The notes: generated from the sequence alone by a model not told the origin. A stretch of DNA of 64,000 nucleotides from Selaginella moellendorffii (GCF_000143415.4 NW_003314265.1:1756446-1820445); one strand, 5' to 3'. Shown: positions 14,287 to 25,958, numbered from the stretch's first letter. Made by a program: numbers and translations.

Positions 14287-15752
14287 TGTGAGACACAAAA
14301 TCTTGAGGCCCCAAAATGGAGCCAGAAGGGCGCCATGTGGTAGTGGCCGAAGCAAAAGCCAAACGAGCGTAACACATTTGGACTAAAAGCTTCCACTTGA
14401 AAGGTTGAAAGCGGGAGTGGAACTCCCAACAAAGTGCTCGAGGAATGAGCACAAAGTGAGCAATAAGTGAGGCTCTAAAAAGGGACCCAAAAGGACCAAC
14501 ACATGACACGTGGAAGCGTCCGAGATGGACCCGAGATGGAGTCCGAGATGGACCGAGACGGAGTCCGAGATGGAGTCCGAGATGGACCCGAGATGGAATC
14601 CAAGATGGAGTCCGAGAAGGACCCGAAATGGAGTCCGAGGTCGAGACTGTGCTCAGGACCGGGACCGAGACCGTGCCCGGGACTGGCACTGAGACCGCGG
14701 CCACACCCAAGATCGCGCATGAGGCCGAGGCCGAGGCCGAGTCCGAGTCCGAGTCCGAGTCTGAGTCTGAGAGGGTGAAAGTCCAAAGCATTCATCTCCC
14801 AGACCTTGGGGGGTTTGGTGAGCTCCAAAAGTATAGTAGGGGGAGGACTGTAGTGGAGCCAGTTTGGTCAAGAAAGGCTAGTTTGGCCCAGGAAGGCTGT
14901 ACCTAGTGTTGGGTGATGAGCTGCCCACTGGGAAGTCCAAGACTAAAGTGAACACGAACCGACAAACGGGGTAGCTTGGTGAAGTGTTCAAAAGCCGGCT
15001 TTAGTTCCCCGAGAGATCGACTGGCCGATGCTCCCAATCTAAGTGTGGGTGGCACTACCTACTTGGATACTTGGTGTGGCTCAATGGAACCTCACTCTAA
15101 GACCACGGCTATAGCACCCAAAGGTTGAAGGCAGGGAGAGTACCCATGAGGCTCGCGTAAGGCCATGGTGTTCCGAAATGTTGCCCCAAGGTCCCAGACT
15201 GTGAAAAGGAAGAGGAGCCGTCCTATAGTGTAGAGACCAAGGATATGGTCATGTGAGGAGGACTGTGGGACTTAGTGGTCGGGCCTGTGGGCCTTGATCT
15301 AGTGGCAGTGTTGGCGAACACGGTTATGGGCAAAAAAGGACTTGGTAGGGACTGGAAAAGGGATATTGGGGAAGGTTATTCCCTATGTCTATGGGCATCT
15401 TAAGGATGCTAAGGAGTGGATTTGGGATGATCACTCATGGACGGATGGCCTAGTCTTTGAGAGACAGGACTGTGATGTAGGTGGTGTCAAACCACTGATG
15501 TGACCAAGGTGAATGGGCATGGCCTTAGCATAATGGGCTGATATGTCGGTGGTACCTTGGGGTGTCAGTCATAGGATCGGACATGTGGAGCACTTGGACC
15601 AAGTGCAAAGGTTGAGTGGCGGGGATGCCATTCTAGGGGCTAACAAGCCCAAGTTCAAAATAGGACTTATGGAAGTCGTAAGTGAGACTCCTCCATGTGG
15701 TCAGAAGTGTGGTTAAATGACTAAAGTAGAATGGAAAAATTAGTCTCTTACA
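14287..15752 (+). repeat. 5' LTR of element D
   Basis: 1466 bp, TG..CA ends. It contains a GA-rich minisatellite at about 14516-14775 built from gagatggagtcc, gagaccgggacc and gagtccgagtcc units, shorter than the copy in the 3' LTR. Confidence 0.9.
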
Positions 15753-15755
15753 ACT

Positions 15756-15770
15756 TGGTATCGGAGCTGT
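15756..15770 (+). promoter_or_regulatory. Primer-binding site of element D (initiator tRNA-Met)
   Basis: TGGTATCGGAGCTGT starts 3 bases after the 5' LTR. It differs by one base over its first 12 from TGGTATCAGAGC, the usual plant site complementary to the 3' end of initiator tRNA-Met. Confidence 0.85.
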
Positions 15771-18700
15771 TCCTTAGTCCAACTCTTATTGGTACTCAAG
15801 TATATTACCATTGATGTTGGCATCGGAAGGTCCTAGGAGTGGGCATATCCTGGACGAGTAGCATGTCAAGAGGACATGACTTTCCACTCAAGTTCATGCG
15901 TGAACTTGGGCATGATGTGGTGGATAGAAAAGGACCAATGATGGAACGACTTCAGGATTTTAGGAATAATGCAAGGTTTTCCTCATTAAGTTGAGGATGT
16001 GATCTAGATGAACATTTGACTCAGAAAAATAGCTAATGTAGTTGTGGTAAATAATTATAGTTGGGATCACGGGGAAGATAGAGACTCCAAAACAATAAAG
16101 GAGTCACAAGATTACCCTTATGAAGTTGAGGCTGGTGCTCATGAATTTGAGACCAAAATTAATAACTGTGGGAGGTCAAATGCGGATGAGGACATAAGTC
16201 CTTGGAATGGTTGCCGGGCTACCTTGAATAAATGCTGGAACAACCTCAGGAGTTAGGGGTGTGCTTAGAGGATGAATCGATATTCTCATCACATGGATAA
16301 GTGGTCATAAGGGGCAAGAGGTTGCCCCAAGAGAACAAATCAAGTGTCAGAGTAACACTTGCAAAGATGGTCCTTGTGAGTAGGACCTTAATAAATTAAG
16401 TGGTATTCTAGTGGGCTGGCACCTCAAAGGTAGGACCTCACGGGTTGTCGGATGACAAAGTCCAAAAAGCTGGATGACTCAAATAGAGTCAAGGAATAAT
16501 CCTAAAGGATTGATGGAAGCATTTGGACTGAGGTGTGTTATACCCCTCGAAGGATGGGGAGGATCGTAAGATCAAAGTATAAGAACAATGGGAATCTTAT
16601 GGGTGGCAAAATATGCTATGCTAAAGTCATGGGAAAGAGTTTCCCAGAAGAAAACAACTTTGATACAAAGTTATGCATAAACTCTATGGTGTAGTGCTAA
16701 TGGATAGTTGGCATAAGAGACCATTGTATTGGTCTTGGCAAAGACCTAGACACAAGTAAGAAGTGTCATAGAAGTAGACTCGTAGAGCCAATAGTATGAA
16801 GACACCAAATGGGCCAAGGTGTGATACCTTGAGGTTATGTTAATGGGTTCATGAAAACCCCTTGCCAAGGGAATCCCAATGAAAATAAAAATGGCATAGC
16901 CTAAGTTGGAAAGCATGTGGTAGAGTGTGGTGACCCGGATAATGATAGAGGTGTGGAATCAAGAGGGTGCTCGAGGATGTTACTACTAGCAACCGTGATG
17001 CCATGGAGAGTCTAAAATGTGGAATTATCCATGTTATACCATATGGTGAGTAGGGAGTTTGCAAAAGAAAAGCCTTAGCAAGCTAAGGAACAAAGTTCCT
17101 TCAAGGTAGATAAGTACCTAAAAAAGCCAAGTGTAAATGGTTCCTAGAGCACGCGAAATCAGAGTGGCGCAGCAGAAGTGTAGTCTTAAAGCTGGCCATG
17201 AGGCGAGGCTATCAAGGTTGGGGAAGTAGTTCTTGAGTGTTTAAAGAGAGGGCTTTAAACAAAAGTCGATGGTTAAGAACTTTCATGCTTATACATGAAC
17301 TATGTTACGGTGGCCGGATGACTTGCTAAGTGAAACTGGCAAGTCAAGGGAACAAATCCTCTAGTTGAAGGTGCTAACTTCAAAAGGGGTGGCCCATGGG
17401 GCTAAGCATAGAGGAGTCCATACATGATCATAGATTTGTCAAGTGAGAAGACTTGGCTGTGCGGAGGAATTAGGTTCCTAAGCTGTGATCTATAGTGCGC
17501 TTTAAATATAAGTTGGTGCACTGGCGTGGGGAGTCATGCCAAGCATCCTATGCGATGCCATCCATATATGCATATGCGGAGGTTGGGTTCGAGTCCCGAC
17601 CCTCTAGTGCTTAGGTTCGAGTCCTAAATCACTAGGGCATGGTGATGGTTTGGAATATGAGGACACTCATTTTTCGGTGGTCATGGACTCTCAATGAGGA
17701 GACTAGTTTGGGCACACCGCCAAGTGAGGGATGCCTCGGAGTCGTGATGCACAGTTAGATTGTTTAGTGTGGCTCAGCATATCTAACTTGAACACTTAGT
17801 GCGAGTGGCACCAAGAACGTAGTGAATGAGATGGGGACACCCAGTCTCAGTTGCTATGGACCCTTGGCCGAAAGGGCTGGCTTGGGTGCACCGCCAAGTG
17901 TGGGGGATGCCCCTGGGGTCATGATCAACAACTTAAAAGTATAAAAGACTTAGTACCTATTGGCAAACTTGTTAAGGTGCCAAGGTTAGATCACTAGGTG
18001 GTCTTATAGCTAAACCAAGGACAAAGTCTTTGTGAGGTTAAGGGATAAAGTTCCTAATTCAAAAGTGTTAATTTGAACTATTGATGATGATGTGGCTTGG
18101 TCAAGGTGATCAAGTGGGAAGAACACTTGGAAGTGAGCTATGTCAATGCGATGGCATAGTAAGTCCAAGGAAAGTAGTTTCTATAAGAGATCCAAGGGAG
18201 GGTCTTAAAAGTTGGGCCGTGGATAGAGCCCACAGCAAAAAATGTTAAAGAGACGTACTAGGAGTGAACACCCTTTGGACTTGGCAAAGCAAAGTGTTTG
18301 CTATGGAACCGAAAGGAAACCTTGAAAATGGAGGTAGTGATTATATGTTGCTGGGTGCAACAATCAAAGATAGGAACAAAAGACTAGTGGCTAAGAAAAG
18401 AGCCATGGGAATCATAGGAAAGAATCCAAATGGCAAAGTTAGGCCAAAAACACTAATGTGTTGGATGCTAACGGATTGTGGGAAAGGCAATGTTCCACCA
18501 AGGATGGATTCCCAACCGCTCCAATTTAGCAAAAGTGGATGCTTCAAAGGGGAGAGCAGTGAGGTAGCCAAATGATAGGGCCATGGACAACCCTAGCACA
18601 AAGTATGATAACTGAAACTTAGTGCCTAAGGTGGCACGAAATAGAAGAAAGGATAATGGTGCCCTCAAGTAGAGAACTTCTTAAGATGGGGAAGTGGAAT

Positions 18701-19098
18701 TGCACAATATGTGCAATGCAAGGTGTTGGAAACACTTAGGAAAATGAATTCAAGAAGTCAAAAAGTAAAAGTTCCAAAGTGCAAACGTTCAATCGATGGA
18801 AATTAAGATTACTCAAGAAGGAGTAGTGGGATTGAGATATAGATAGTGTCTCTAAAAAGTTTAGCGAGAACTAAACCAATAAAAGGAGAGAACCACTATA
18901 AGTGGTCCAATCAGTCTCTAAGTTGGAGAGACTACCCTCCTTAGAGGATGGGTAAGGCATGGTGAGCCTTCAGTATCAAACCATTGACGAATATTGGCAA
19001 GGTGTCAAGAATGGAAAGGGTAATACATGTTGGTATTACTTTATAAAATAGTTTACTATTCGATGAGGACATCAAACTTTGTCTATGGGTGGTGGAGT
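15771..19098 (+). other. Interior of element D, no recognised gene
   Basis: The longest open frame is about 103 codons (18264-18575) and resembles nothing I know. The sequence is rich in short G/A-rich words. Two tRNA T-arm-like hairpins occur at 17581-17600 and 17604-17635. A weak purine tract (gggtggtggag, 19088-19097) precedes the 3' LTR and could be the polypurine tract. Confidence 0.6.
17581..17635 (+). repeat. Two adjacent tRNA T-arm-like hairpins with B-box sequence
   Basis: GGTTCGAGTCC occurs twice (17586-17596, 17614-17624), an exact match to the Pol III B-box consensus GGTTCGANTCC. Each sits in a stem with the 7-base loop TTCGAGT: GTTGGG/CCCGAC (with one T-G pair) and TTAGG/CCTAA. 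The second stem extends outward through CTAGTG (17604-17609) and CACTAG (17630-17635), like an acceptor/T-arm minihelix. No anticodon arm is visible. Confidence 0.6.
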
Positions 19099-20747
19099 TG
19101 TGAGACACAAAATCCCTAGGCCCCAAAATGGAGCCGGAAGGGCGCCACGTGGTAGTGGCTAAAGCAAAAGCCAAACAAGCGTAACACATTTGGACTTAAA
19201 GCTCCGACTTGAAAGGTCGAAAGCAGGAGTGGAACTCCCAACAAAGTGCTCGAGGAATGAGCACGAAGTGAGCAATAAGTGATGCTCTAAAAAGGGACCC
19301 AAAAGGACCAACACATGACACGTGGAAGTGTCCGAGATGGACCTGAGATGGAGTCCAACATGGAGTCCGAGATGGACCGAGACAGAGTCCGAGATGGAGT
19401 CCGAAATAGAGTCTGAGATGGACCGAGACAGAGTCCGAGATGGAGTCTGAGATGGACCGAGATGGAGTCCAAGATGGAGTCCAAGATGGACCCGAGATGG
19501 AGTCCAAGATGGACCCAAGATGGAGTCTGAGGTCGAGACCAAGACCGGGACCGAGACCAAGACTGGGACCGGGACCGGGACCAAGACCGAGACCAAGACT
19601 AAGATCGAGATCGGGACCGAAACCGAGACCGCGGCCGAGGCCGAGATCGAGCCCAAGCCCAAGCCCGATTCTGAGTCAAAGTCCGAGTCCGAGTCCGAGT
19701 CCGAGTCCGAGTCCGAGTTTGAGTCCGAGTCCAAGTCTAAGTCTAAGAGGGTGAAAGCCCAAAGCGTTCGTCTCCCAAACCCTGGGGGGTTTGGTGAGCT
19801 CCAAAAGTATAGTAGGGGGAGGACTGCAGTGGAGCCAATTTGGCCAAGAAAGGCCAATTTGGCCCAGGAAAGCTGTACCCAGTGTTGGGTGATGAGCTGC
19901 CCATTGGGAAGTCCAAGACTAAAGTGAACACGGACCGACAAACAGGGTAGCTTAATGAAGTGTTCAAGAGCCGGCTTTAGTTCCCCCGGGAGATCGACTA
20001 GCCAATGCTCCCAGTCCAAGTGTGGGTGGCACTACCTACTTGGATACCTGGTGTGGCTCAACGGAACCTCGCTCTAAGCCCATGGCTAGAGCACCCAAAG
20101 GCGGAAGGCGGGGAGAGTACCCACGAGGCTTGTGTAAGGCCACGGTGTTCCGAAATGTTGCCCCAAGGTCCCAGATTGTGAAAAGGAAGAGGAGCCGTCT
20201 TATAGTGTAGAGACCAAGGATACGGTCATGTGAGGAGGAAGTCCTAGAGGACTGTGGGACTTAGTGGTTGGGCCTATGGGCCTTGATCCAGTGGCAGTGT
20301 TGGCGAACATGGCCATGGGCGAAAAGGGACTTGGTAGGGATCAGAAAGGGGATATTGGGAAAGATTATTCCTTATGTCTATAGGCATCTTAAGGATGCTA
20401 AAGAGTGGATTTGGGATGATCACTCATGGACGGATGGCCTAGTCTTTGAGAGACAGGATTGTGATGTAGGTGGTGTCAAACCACTGATGTGACCAAGGTG
20501 AATGGGCATGGCCTTAGCATAATGGGCCGATATGTCGGTGGTACCTTGGGATGTCAGTCATGGGATCGGACATGTGGAGCACTTGGACCAAGTGCAAAGG
20601 TTGAGTGGCAGGGATGCTATTCTCGGGGCTAATAAGCCCAAGTCCAAAATTATTTTAGGACTTATGGAGGTCATAAGTGAGACTCCTTCATGTGGTTAGA
20701 AGTGTGGTTAAGTGACTAAAGTAGAATGGAAAAATTAGTCTCTTACA
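19099..20747 (+). repeat. 3' LTR of element D
   Basis: 1649 bp, the same ends as the 5' LTR. The extra length is mostly in the minisatellite (about 19330-19750), which has more gagatggacc and gagtccgagtcc units than the 5' copy. Confidence 0.9.
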
Positions 20748-20781
20748 TTGGTGTTAGTCCGTTTTCTCCATCTTACAGTAT

Positions 20782-21142
20782 TATCAAGACCCCCAACAAG
20801 ATCAAGACTGGAAAATGCTAAAGACAAAGAGAAAAAGCTAGTGAAAACAAAGAAGAGGCCTTAGACTGGTGTTGATTCAGATTGTGAAGAAATGGAACAA
20901 GGCTAACCTATATATACTATAGGTTGATGAAGCTCCACCACTCTTGGATCGAGGACGGCCTAAATATAGCTGAGGTCGACGAGGCGCCACACCAATATCA
21001 GGAATGTGGCTCGAGACTCAAGAATCGGGAAGTGTCTTGAGAGTCAGGAATAGGGAAGTGTCTCGAGAATCAAGAATGTGGTCTGCAGGTCAGGAATCCG
21101 GCGAGAGTCAGGAATGTGGCAAGAATTGGGGGATTCCTGACA
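20782..21142 (-). repeat. 3' LTR of C2
   Basis: 361 bp. On the plus strand it starts TATCAAGACCCCC (the family has TGTCAAG) and ends GGGGATTCCTGACA. Confidence 0.9.
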
Positions 21143-21153
21143 GCACCCCCTTC

Positions 21154-22913
21154 TCAAGAACGAGTGGAACGAGAATGTGAATGAGAACGACGAGGAGGAT
21201 GAGATGAGCGGCGAGGGATGGGAGATGGAGAAAAAGAATGAGGACTGGGATGACTAGGATAGTGGCGGTGGAAGTCCTGAACAAGGTCAGGAGAATGAAT
21301 CAGGTTGTTCGCAGGTTCCCAAGTGCGTTCTTCAGGCCCATAACCCTTCCAGTCAACCAAATAGTAGAGTTTAGACCGTGAAATCTTGGAATCAAGGATG
21401 TCCTGAACCTCGTACTCAGACCCATCCTCGAGCTGCACTGGTGGAGGTGAAGGAATGACCCGATTGGGAATAGGACTGGGAATATAAGGCTCAAGGAGAG
21501 AGGAATGAAAAACAGGGTGAATTTGATATGAGAAGGGAAGTGCAAGGCGATAAGTGACAAGATTAATGATGGCAGTGATAGGGAAAGGACCGAGGCGTTT
21601 GTAATCAAGTTTTGGACAGGGCCTGGTGGTGGAGATATTTCGCCTGAGGAGCCAAACTTTATCCCCGATATTGTAAGGGGGACAATCCTGACGATGGACA
21701 TTGGCAAATGTTTTGTGAGATTCCTGAGCACGATAGAGGTGGAAGGAGATGGAGTTGTGGATTTCTTGGAGGTTGGAGACAAATGCCTCAGAGCGGGGAT
21801 TTGAATGAGAGGATTCGGATGGAGAAGGAAGTGAGAGATTGAATCGAGGATTTCGGCCAGAGTTTGCAAAGAAGGGAGAAATTCGAAGAGAGGAGTGAAT
21901 AGAGTTGTTATAGGAGAACTCAGCAAGGGGAAGGATATCGAACCAATTATCCTGATGATAGTTGATGAAGCACCTCAAGAATTGTTCCAACGTCTGAATC
22001 GTTCGCTCGGACTGCCCATCAGTTTGAGGATGATACGCCGAAGAGAGGTTGGCCTTCACTCCAAGCAGTTGCAAAAACCGTTGCCAGAAATGAGAGATGA
22101 ACTGAGGCCCCCGATCCGAAACCACATCTGTAGGAATCCCATGAAGTCGGAAAATTTCCCTGAATACCAGTTTTGCCATGTCCTCGCCCGAAAATTCCTT
22201 GGCACATGGCAAGAAGTGTGCCATCTTTGTGAAGCGATCCACCACGACTAAAATGTTGTTGAAGCCTCCAGAACTCGGAAGATCACTCAAGAAATCCATG
22301 GAGATGGATTCCCAAGGACCTGAAGGGACCGGAAGGGAACAAAGCAAACCTGAACGAAGGTGGCGAGGTACCTTATTCCGGGCGTAAGTGTCATAGGAGG
22401 TAACAAAAGCTTTGATGTAGTCGTCCATGTGAGGCCACCAAAAGTCCCGTGCAACTAGCTCATAGGTTTTCGCAATGCCAAAGTGACCAGCAGTTGGGCT
22501 ATCGTGGCACGCCATTAGGACCAACCTTCGAGCATCACCTTCAGGAACGTAAAGCTGCTCCCCNNNNNNNNNNNNNNNNNNNNNNNNNNNNNNNNNNNNN
22601 NNNNNNNNNNNNNNNNNNNNNNNNNNNNNNNNNNNNNNNNNNNNNNNNNNNNNNNNNNNNNNNAGCCTGAAGATGGGGGAAATGTCGCTGGTGAGATCAT
22701 CGGATTGAAGATCGTTTCTGATGGCATCCATCAAGGAGGAGTCCTGAGGGGCCAGGGAAATTGCCATAACTTGAAGCCGATCAGGACCGAGGATAATTTG
22801 ATCCTGTTGATCGAAGGCAGGATTACCAGGCCTGAGACTGAGATAGGAGCGCCTTGAAAGAGCATTAGGAAGGCCTTGAAGCTTTCCAGGTCTGTACTTG
22901 ATAACAAAGTCAA
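21154..22913 (-). pseudogene. C2 integrase and chromodomain
   Basis: After a tether ([20 protein letters not shown], from about 22913) and a 100-N gap, a long frame (22563 down to 21154) has an integrase zinc-binding motif, the catalytic core (SMDFLSDLPSSGG, then SDRGPQF, then SAYHPQTDGQSERTIQ with the catalytic Glu) and a GPY/F module. It ends in a chromodomain (YEVQDILDSKI..LYYLVDWKGYGPEERTWEP), which in this clade guides integration to chromatin. The zinc-binding CxxC pair reads Tyr-x-x-Tyr (SYDTYARNK), changing two metal ligands. The frame is otherwise open, but continuity through the gap is unknown. Confidence 0.85.
22564..22663. other. Assembly gap of 100 N
   Basis: A run of exactly 100 N inside the C2 integrase linker. 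A round length usually marks a gap of unknown size. Confidence 0.98.
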
Positions 22914-23620
22914 ACTGACTCAGGAATTATGCGTACATGTTCGTCGTGCTCCTCCTGAGTTCTTGAGTAGATGAGGATGTCATCGAGGTAGACGATCACC
23001 ATCTGATCAAGAAACTCCCGAAAGACGTCGTTCGCCATGTGTTGGAAAACTGCTGGAGCATTTGTCAAGCCAAATGGCATGACAATGTACTCGAAGTGGC
23101 CATAGCGGGTTCGGAACGCAGTCTTCCATTCATCACCAGGCCGGATCCGGATCAGGTTGTATGCGCCACGGAGGTCAATCTTGGTGAAGAAGTGGGCACC
23201 GCCAAGGCGTTCCAACAGGTCCGAGATCAGGGGCAGCAGATAACGGTTCCGAACAATCACCTTGTTCAAACCTCGGTAATCGATGACTAGCCGCGAACTC
23301 CCATCCTTCTTCTTGACAAAGAAGACAGGCGCTCTAGCCGGGGACTGCGAATGCTGAATAAACCCTGAGGCAAGGTTCTCATCCACGTACTCTTTGAGGG
23401 CCTTAAGCTCGAACGGGGATAACCCGTAGATAGGCCCCCACGGAGGCGACGCTCCTTCCTGTAAATCAATGGGACAGTCATAAGGCCGATGAGCAGGCAG
23501 TACACTAGCTTTTTTCTTGTCAAACACATCCCCAAAATCATGATACTTCTTAGGAAGACTGACAAGAAAAACATGCAAAGCAAAAAGGAAAACAGGTTCT
23601 TCATGAAGGAGTTCTTGCAT
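22914..23620 (-). pseudogene. C2 reverse transcriptase, truncated
   Basis: A 236-codon frame with all early RT blocks: [57 protein letters not shown] and the active-site YLDDILIYS. It ends after EHVRIIPES. The thumb/connection and RNase H segments that should follow are missing, and the next sequence is already the post-RNase H tether. Confidence 0.85.
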
Positions 23621-23677
23621 AGTGATTGTGGAGATAGGAGGAGGTGTATGACTAAATGGAATGATGAGACGAGGATA

Positions 23678-24124
23678 CTATCCAGTGTAAGATGGAAGAG
23701 AGGAAAAAGAAGAGGGTGAAAACTTCGTAGAGTCAGGAACAGAACCCTGATTTGAGTTTAGGGAACTTTTCCTGATTCGGACTCGATGAACAGCAGGGGA
23801 AGCCGTGGGAGATAGTGATGTGGGAGAGATGAGCTGTAAGTCCTTCCAACAAATCTGAGGCTGATGTAGTTGGAACCAAGGAAGACTGAGCACCACAGAG
23901 GAGGACTTGTTGTTGATGATGTTGAAGGCGATATCGGTGACGGTGGACCCAATGTGTACTCGAACGGGCAACGTTTCCCTAAGTCTAGAAGATGGAGACA
24001 CAAAATGCCCGCCGATGCCTTCAACCCTCAGATCCCGTATGGTAGGAGAAAGAGGAACGTGATGTCGGGCAACAAAGTCCGTGTCCATGAAGCAGGAAGT
24101 TGCACCCGAGTCCAGTAGCGCCAA
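23678..24124 (-). pseudogene. C2 protease
   Basis: Retropepsin-like segment with ALLDSGATSCFMDTDFVARH (DSGA active site). It ends at a stop at 23678, so it is not continuous with the RT frame, which begins 58 bp further on. Confidence 0.8.
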
Positions 24125-24417
24125 AGCCTTGAGTCCTGATTGTCCGGTGAAAGAAAGGAGACATGGGACGCGGAAGTTGCGGGAATTGGTGGTGGCTTTG
24201 ATGAAAGGTGGTAAGGAGCTTGATTAGGAAGAAAAGTGATTTTTATTCAGGGAGTCCAAACAGACAGCTCCTACTCTGTTTGGACAGGGTCGTTTCCCGA
24301 CTGCAACAGAGGTGGACTTTGAGGCAAAGTGAACTCGAGCAATTAGGGAGGCTTCTTGGGACACACAGCTGCTTTGTGATTAGGATCAGCACAGTAGAGG
24401 CAAAGATTATGAGATAT

Positions 24418-25242
24418 TCAACGTTGCTTCTCAGCAGGACTCAACTTCCCTCTAATGAGTCGGGGAGTACCAGAAATATCCATCGGGACCGGAGCAGTAG
24501 GTTCAGGACTATGCCCCGAAGACTCAAGCTGGGATTCCTGAGTCTGGGACGGAAAAACAGCGGCGCGGCGACTTTCCTGACGACGTTCAAAGAGACCATT
24601 GTCACATCGAACAGCTTTGTTGATGGCATCCGACAGGTCCTTGGGATCCTCCATGGTGAGCAACAAATCCTTGACACCGTTGTTGAGGCCGAAACGAAAT
24701 TGGTCAATCAAGGCCCGCTCATCCCACTGAGTGTCCAAGGCAAGGAGTTGGAACTCTGCAGCGTAGATCGAAGCAGGACGAGACCCCTGAGAGAGACGTC
24801 TCATCTTTGTGGTAGCAGCCCGAACCCGATCCGTCTCACCAAAACATGCTTTGAGCTTCTCTTTGAACAATTGAAGATCCATCAGCTCCGAAACCACGAC
24901 CCCTTTCATGCTCTTCTCCAGAAGAGGAGAAAACCATGACAAAGCTGCACCCTCGAGCAACGTCCCAATCGCGCTGATTTGAGACTCGGGAGTGGGGTAC
25001 CGCCGATGTTGAAGTGCAAAGATCAGCTCCATTTGGTTCAAAAATCCACGAAGCTCCGAACGCTTGCCTGAAAATTTTGCCGGGAAACTCACCTTCGGTT
25101 CAGGAACTTTGCTGGATCCTTGAACCGAAAGTGAAGCAAGCTCCTGTTGCATGCGAAGAAGGGTCACCTTCAGCTCGGTATTCTCAGACTGGATTTTTGC
25201 AAGGACTTCGGCAAAGAAATCAGGATGGCTTGGAGACTCCAT
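24418..25242 (-). pseudogene. C2 gag
   Basis: The frame starts with ATG at 25242 (MESPSHPDFFAEVLAKIQ) and contains a coiled-coil N-terminus, a retrotransposon gag capsid pattern (KFSGKRSELRGFLNQMELIFALQ..) and KLSPAEKQR before a TGA. Directly after the stop, in the same frame, comes the CCHC knuckle (CLYCADPNHKAAVC). The same TGA is present in C1. Confidence 0.85.
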
Positions 25243-25339
25243 TGGCAAGAAGAAAGAAAAGAAAGGGGGAAAAAGACAAAGGCAATCAAAGAATCAAAGC
25301 GAGCTAAAAGAAAAGCAAAAAACACAATCTGAATCAAAC

Positions 25340-25744
25340 TGTCAAGACCCCCAACAAGATCAAGACTGGAAAATGCTAAAGACAAAGAGAAAAAGCTAGT
25401 GAAAACAAAGAAGAGGTCTTAGATTGGTGTTGATTCAGATTGTGGAGAAATGGAACAAGGCTAACCTATATATACTATAGGTTGATGAAGCTCCACCACT
25501 CTTGGATCGAGGACGGCCTAAATATAGCTGAGGTCGAGGAGGCGCCACATCAATATCAAAAATGTGGCTCGAGACTCAGGAATCGGGAAGTGTCTTGAGA
25601 GTCAGGAATAGGGAAGTGTCTCGAGAGTCAAGAATGTCTCGAGAGTCAGGAATAGGGAAGTGTCTCGAGAATCAGGAATGTGGTCTGCAGGTCAGGAATC
25701 CGGCGAGAGTCAGGAATGTGGCAAGAATTGGGGGATTCCTGACA
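25340..25744 (-). repeat. 5' LTR of C2
   Basis: 405 bp. On the plus strand it starts TGTCAAGACCCCC and ends GGGGATTCCTGACA. It is longer than the 3' LTR mainly because of extra gagagtcaggaatagggaagtg-type repeats at about 25600-25680. Confidence 0.9.
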
Positions 25745-25958
25745 AGTATATGGTTTATCTAAGGGGCTCCTTGCACAGTGGAAACGACCGTATTGGGTGT
25801 TGTGGCAAGTTGGACTACAAGTTTATGAGGTTTGGCATAACATTCAGGAGGCCGATCCTCCAGAGATTGTGCATGTAAACGCTTCATACAAAGGAATCAA
25901 GAATAGTTAATACCACCTACAAATCCACTTATGCCTCCTCCTAACGTTCTTTCAAATC

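Larger units (their letters stand above)
14287..20747 (+). mobile_element. Non-autonomous large LTR retrotransposon D (LARD-like)
   Basis: Two long direct repeats (14287-15752 and 19099-20747) begin TGTGAGACACAAAATC and end GTCTCTTACA. The 5-bp target-site duplication TTGGT is exact (14282-14286 and 20748-20752). A primer-binding site follows the 5' LTR at 15756. The 3.3-kb interior (15753-19098) has no long open frame and no retrotransposon domain that I recognise. Large LTRs plus a non-coding interior fit the LARD class, which borrows proteins from other elements. The insertion splits the integrase of element B. Confidence 0.88.
20782..25744 (-). mobile_element. Chromovirus-type Ty3/gypsy retrotransposon C2 with RNase H deletion
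   Basis: Minus-strand order is 5' LTR (25340-25744), gag, protease, RT, integrase plus chromodomain, 3' LTR (20782-21142). The target-site duplication AGTAT is exact (20777-20781 and 25745-25749), and the interrupted host is element B integrase. A purine tract (GAGAAGGGGG on the minus strand, about 21145-21156) precedes the 3' LTR. A 100-N gap lies at 22564-22663. RT sequence jumps directly to the tether after RNase H, so the element cannot be autonomous. Confidence 0.92.

Noticed and set aside
14255-14791. Ser/Asp-rich open frames on both strands (also 19159-20019)
   Set aside because: They are translations of the GA-rich minisatellite inside the LTRs of element D; several overlapping frames are open at once, and none resembles a protein.
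17581-17635. Possible functional tRNA genes in element D
   Set aside because: Only T-arm-like stems are present; no anticodon arm, no D arm and no full acceptor stem could be found.
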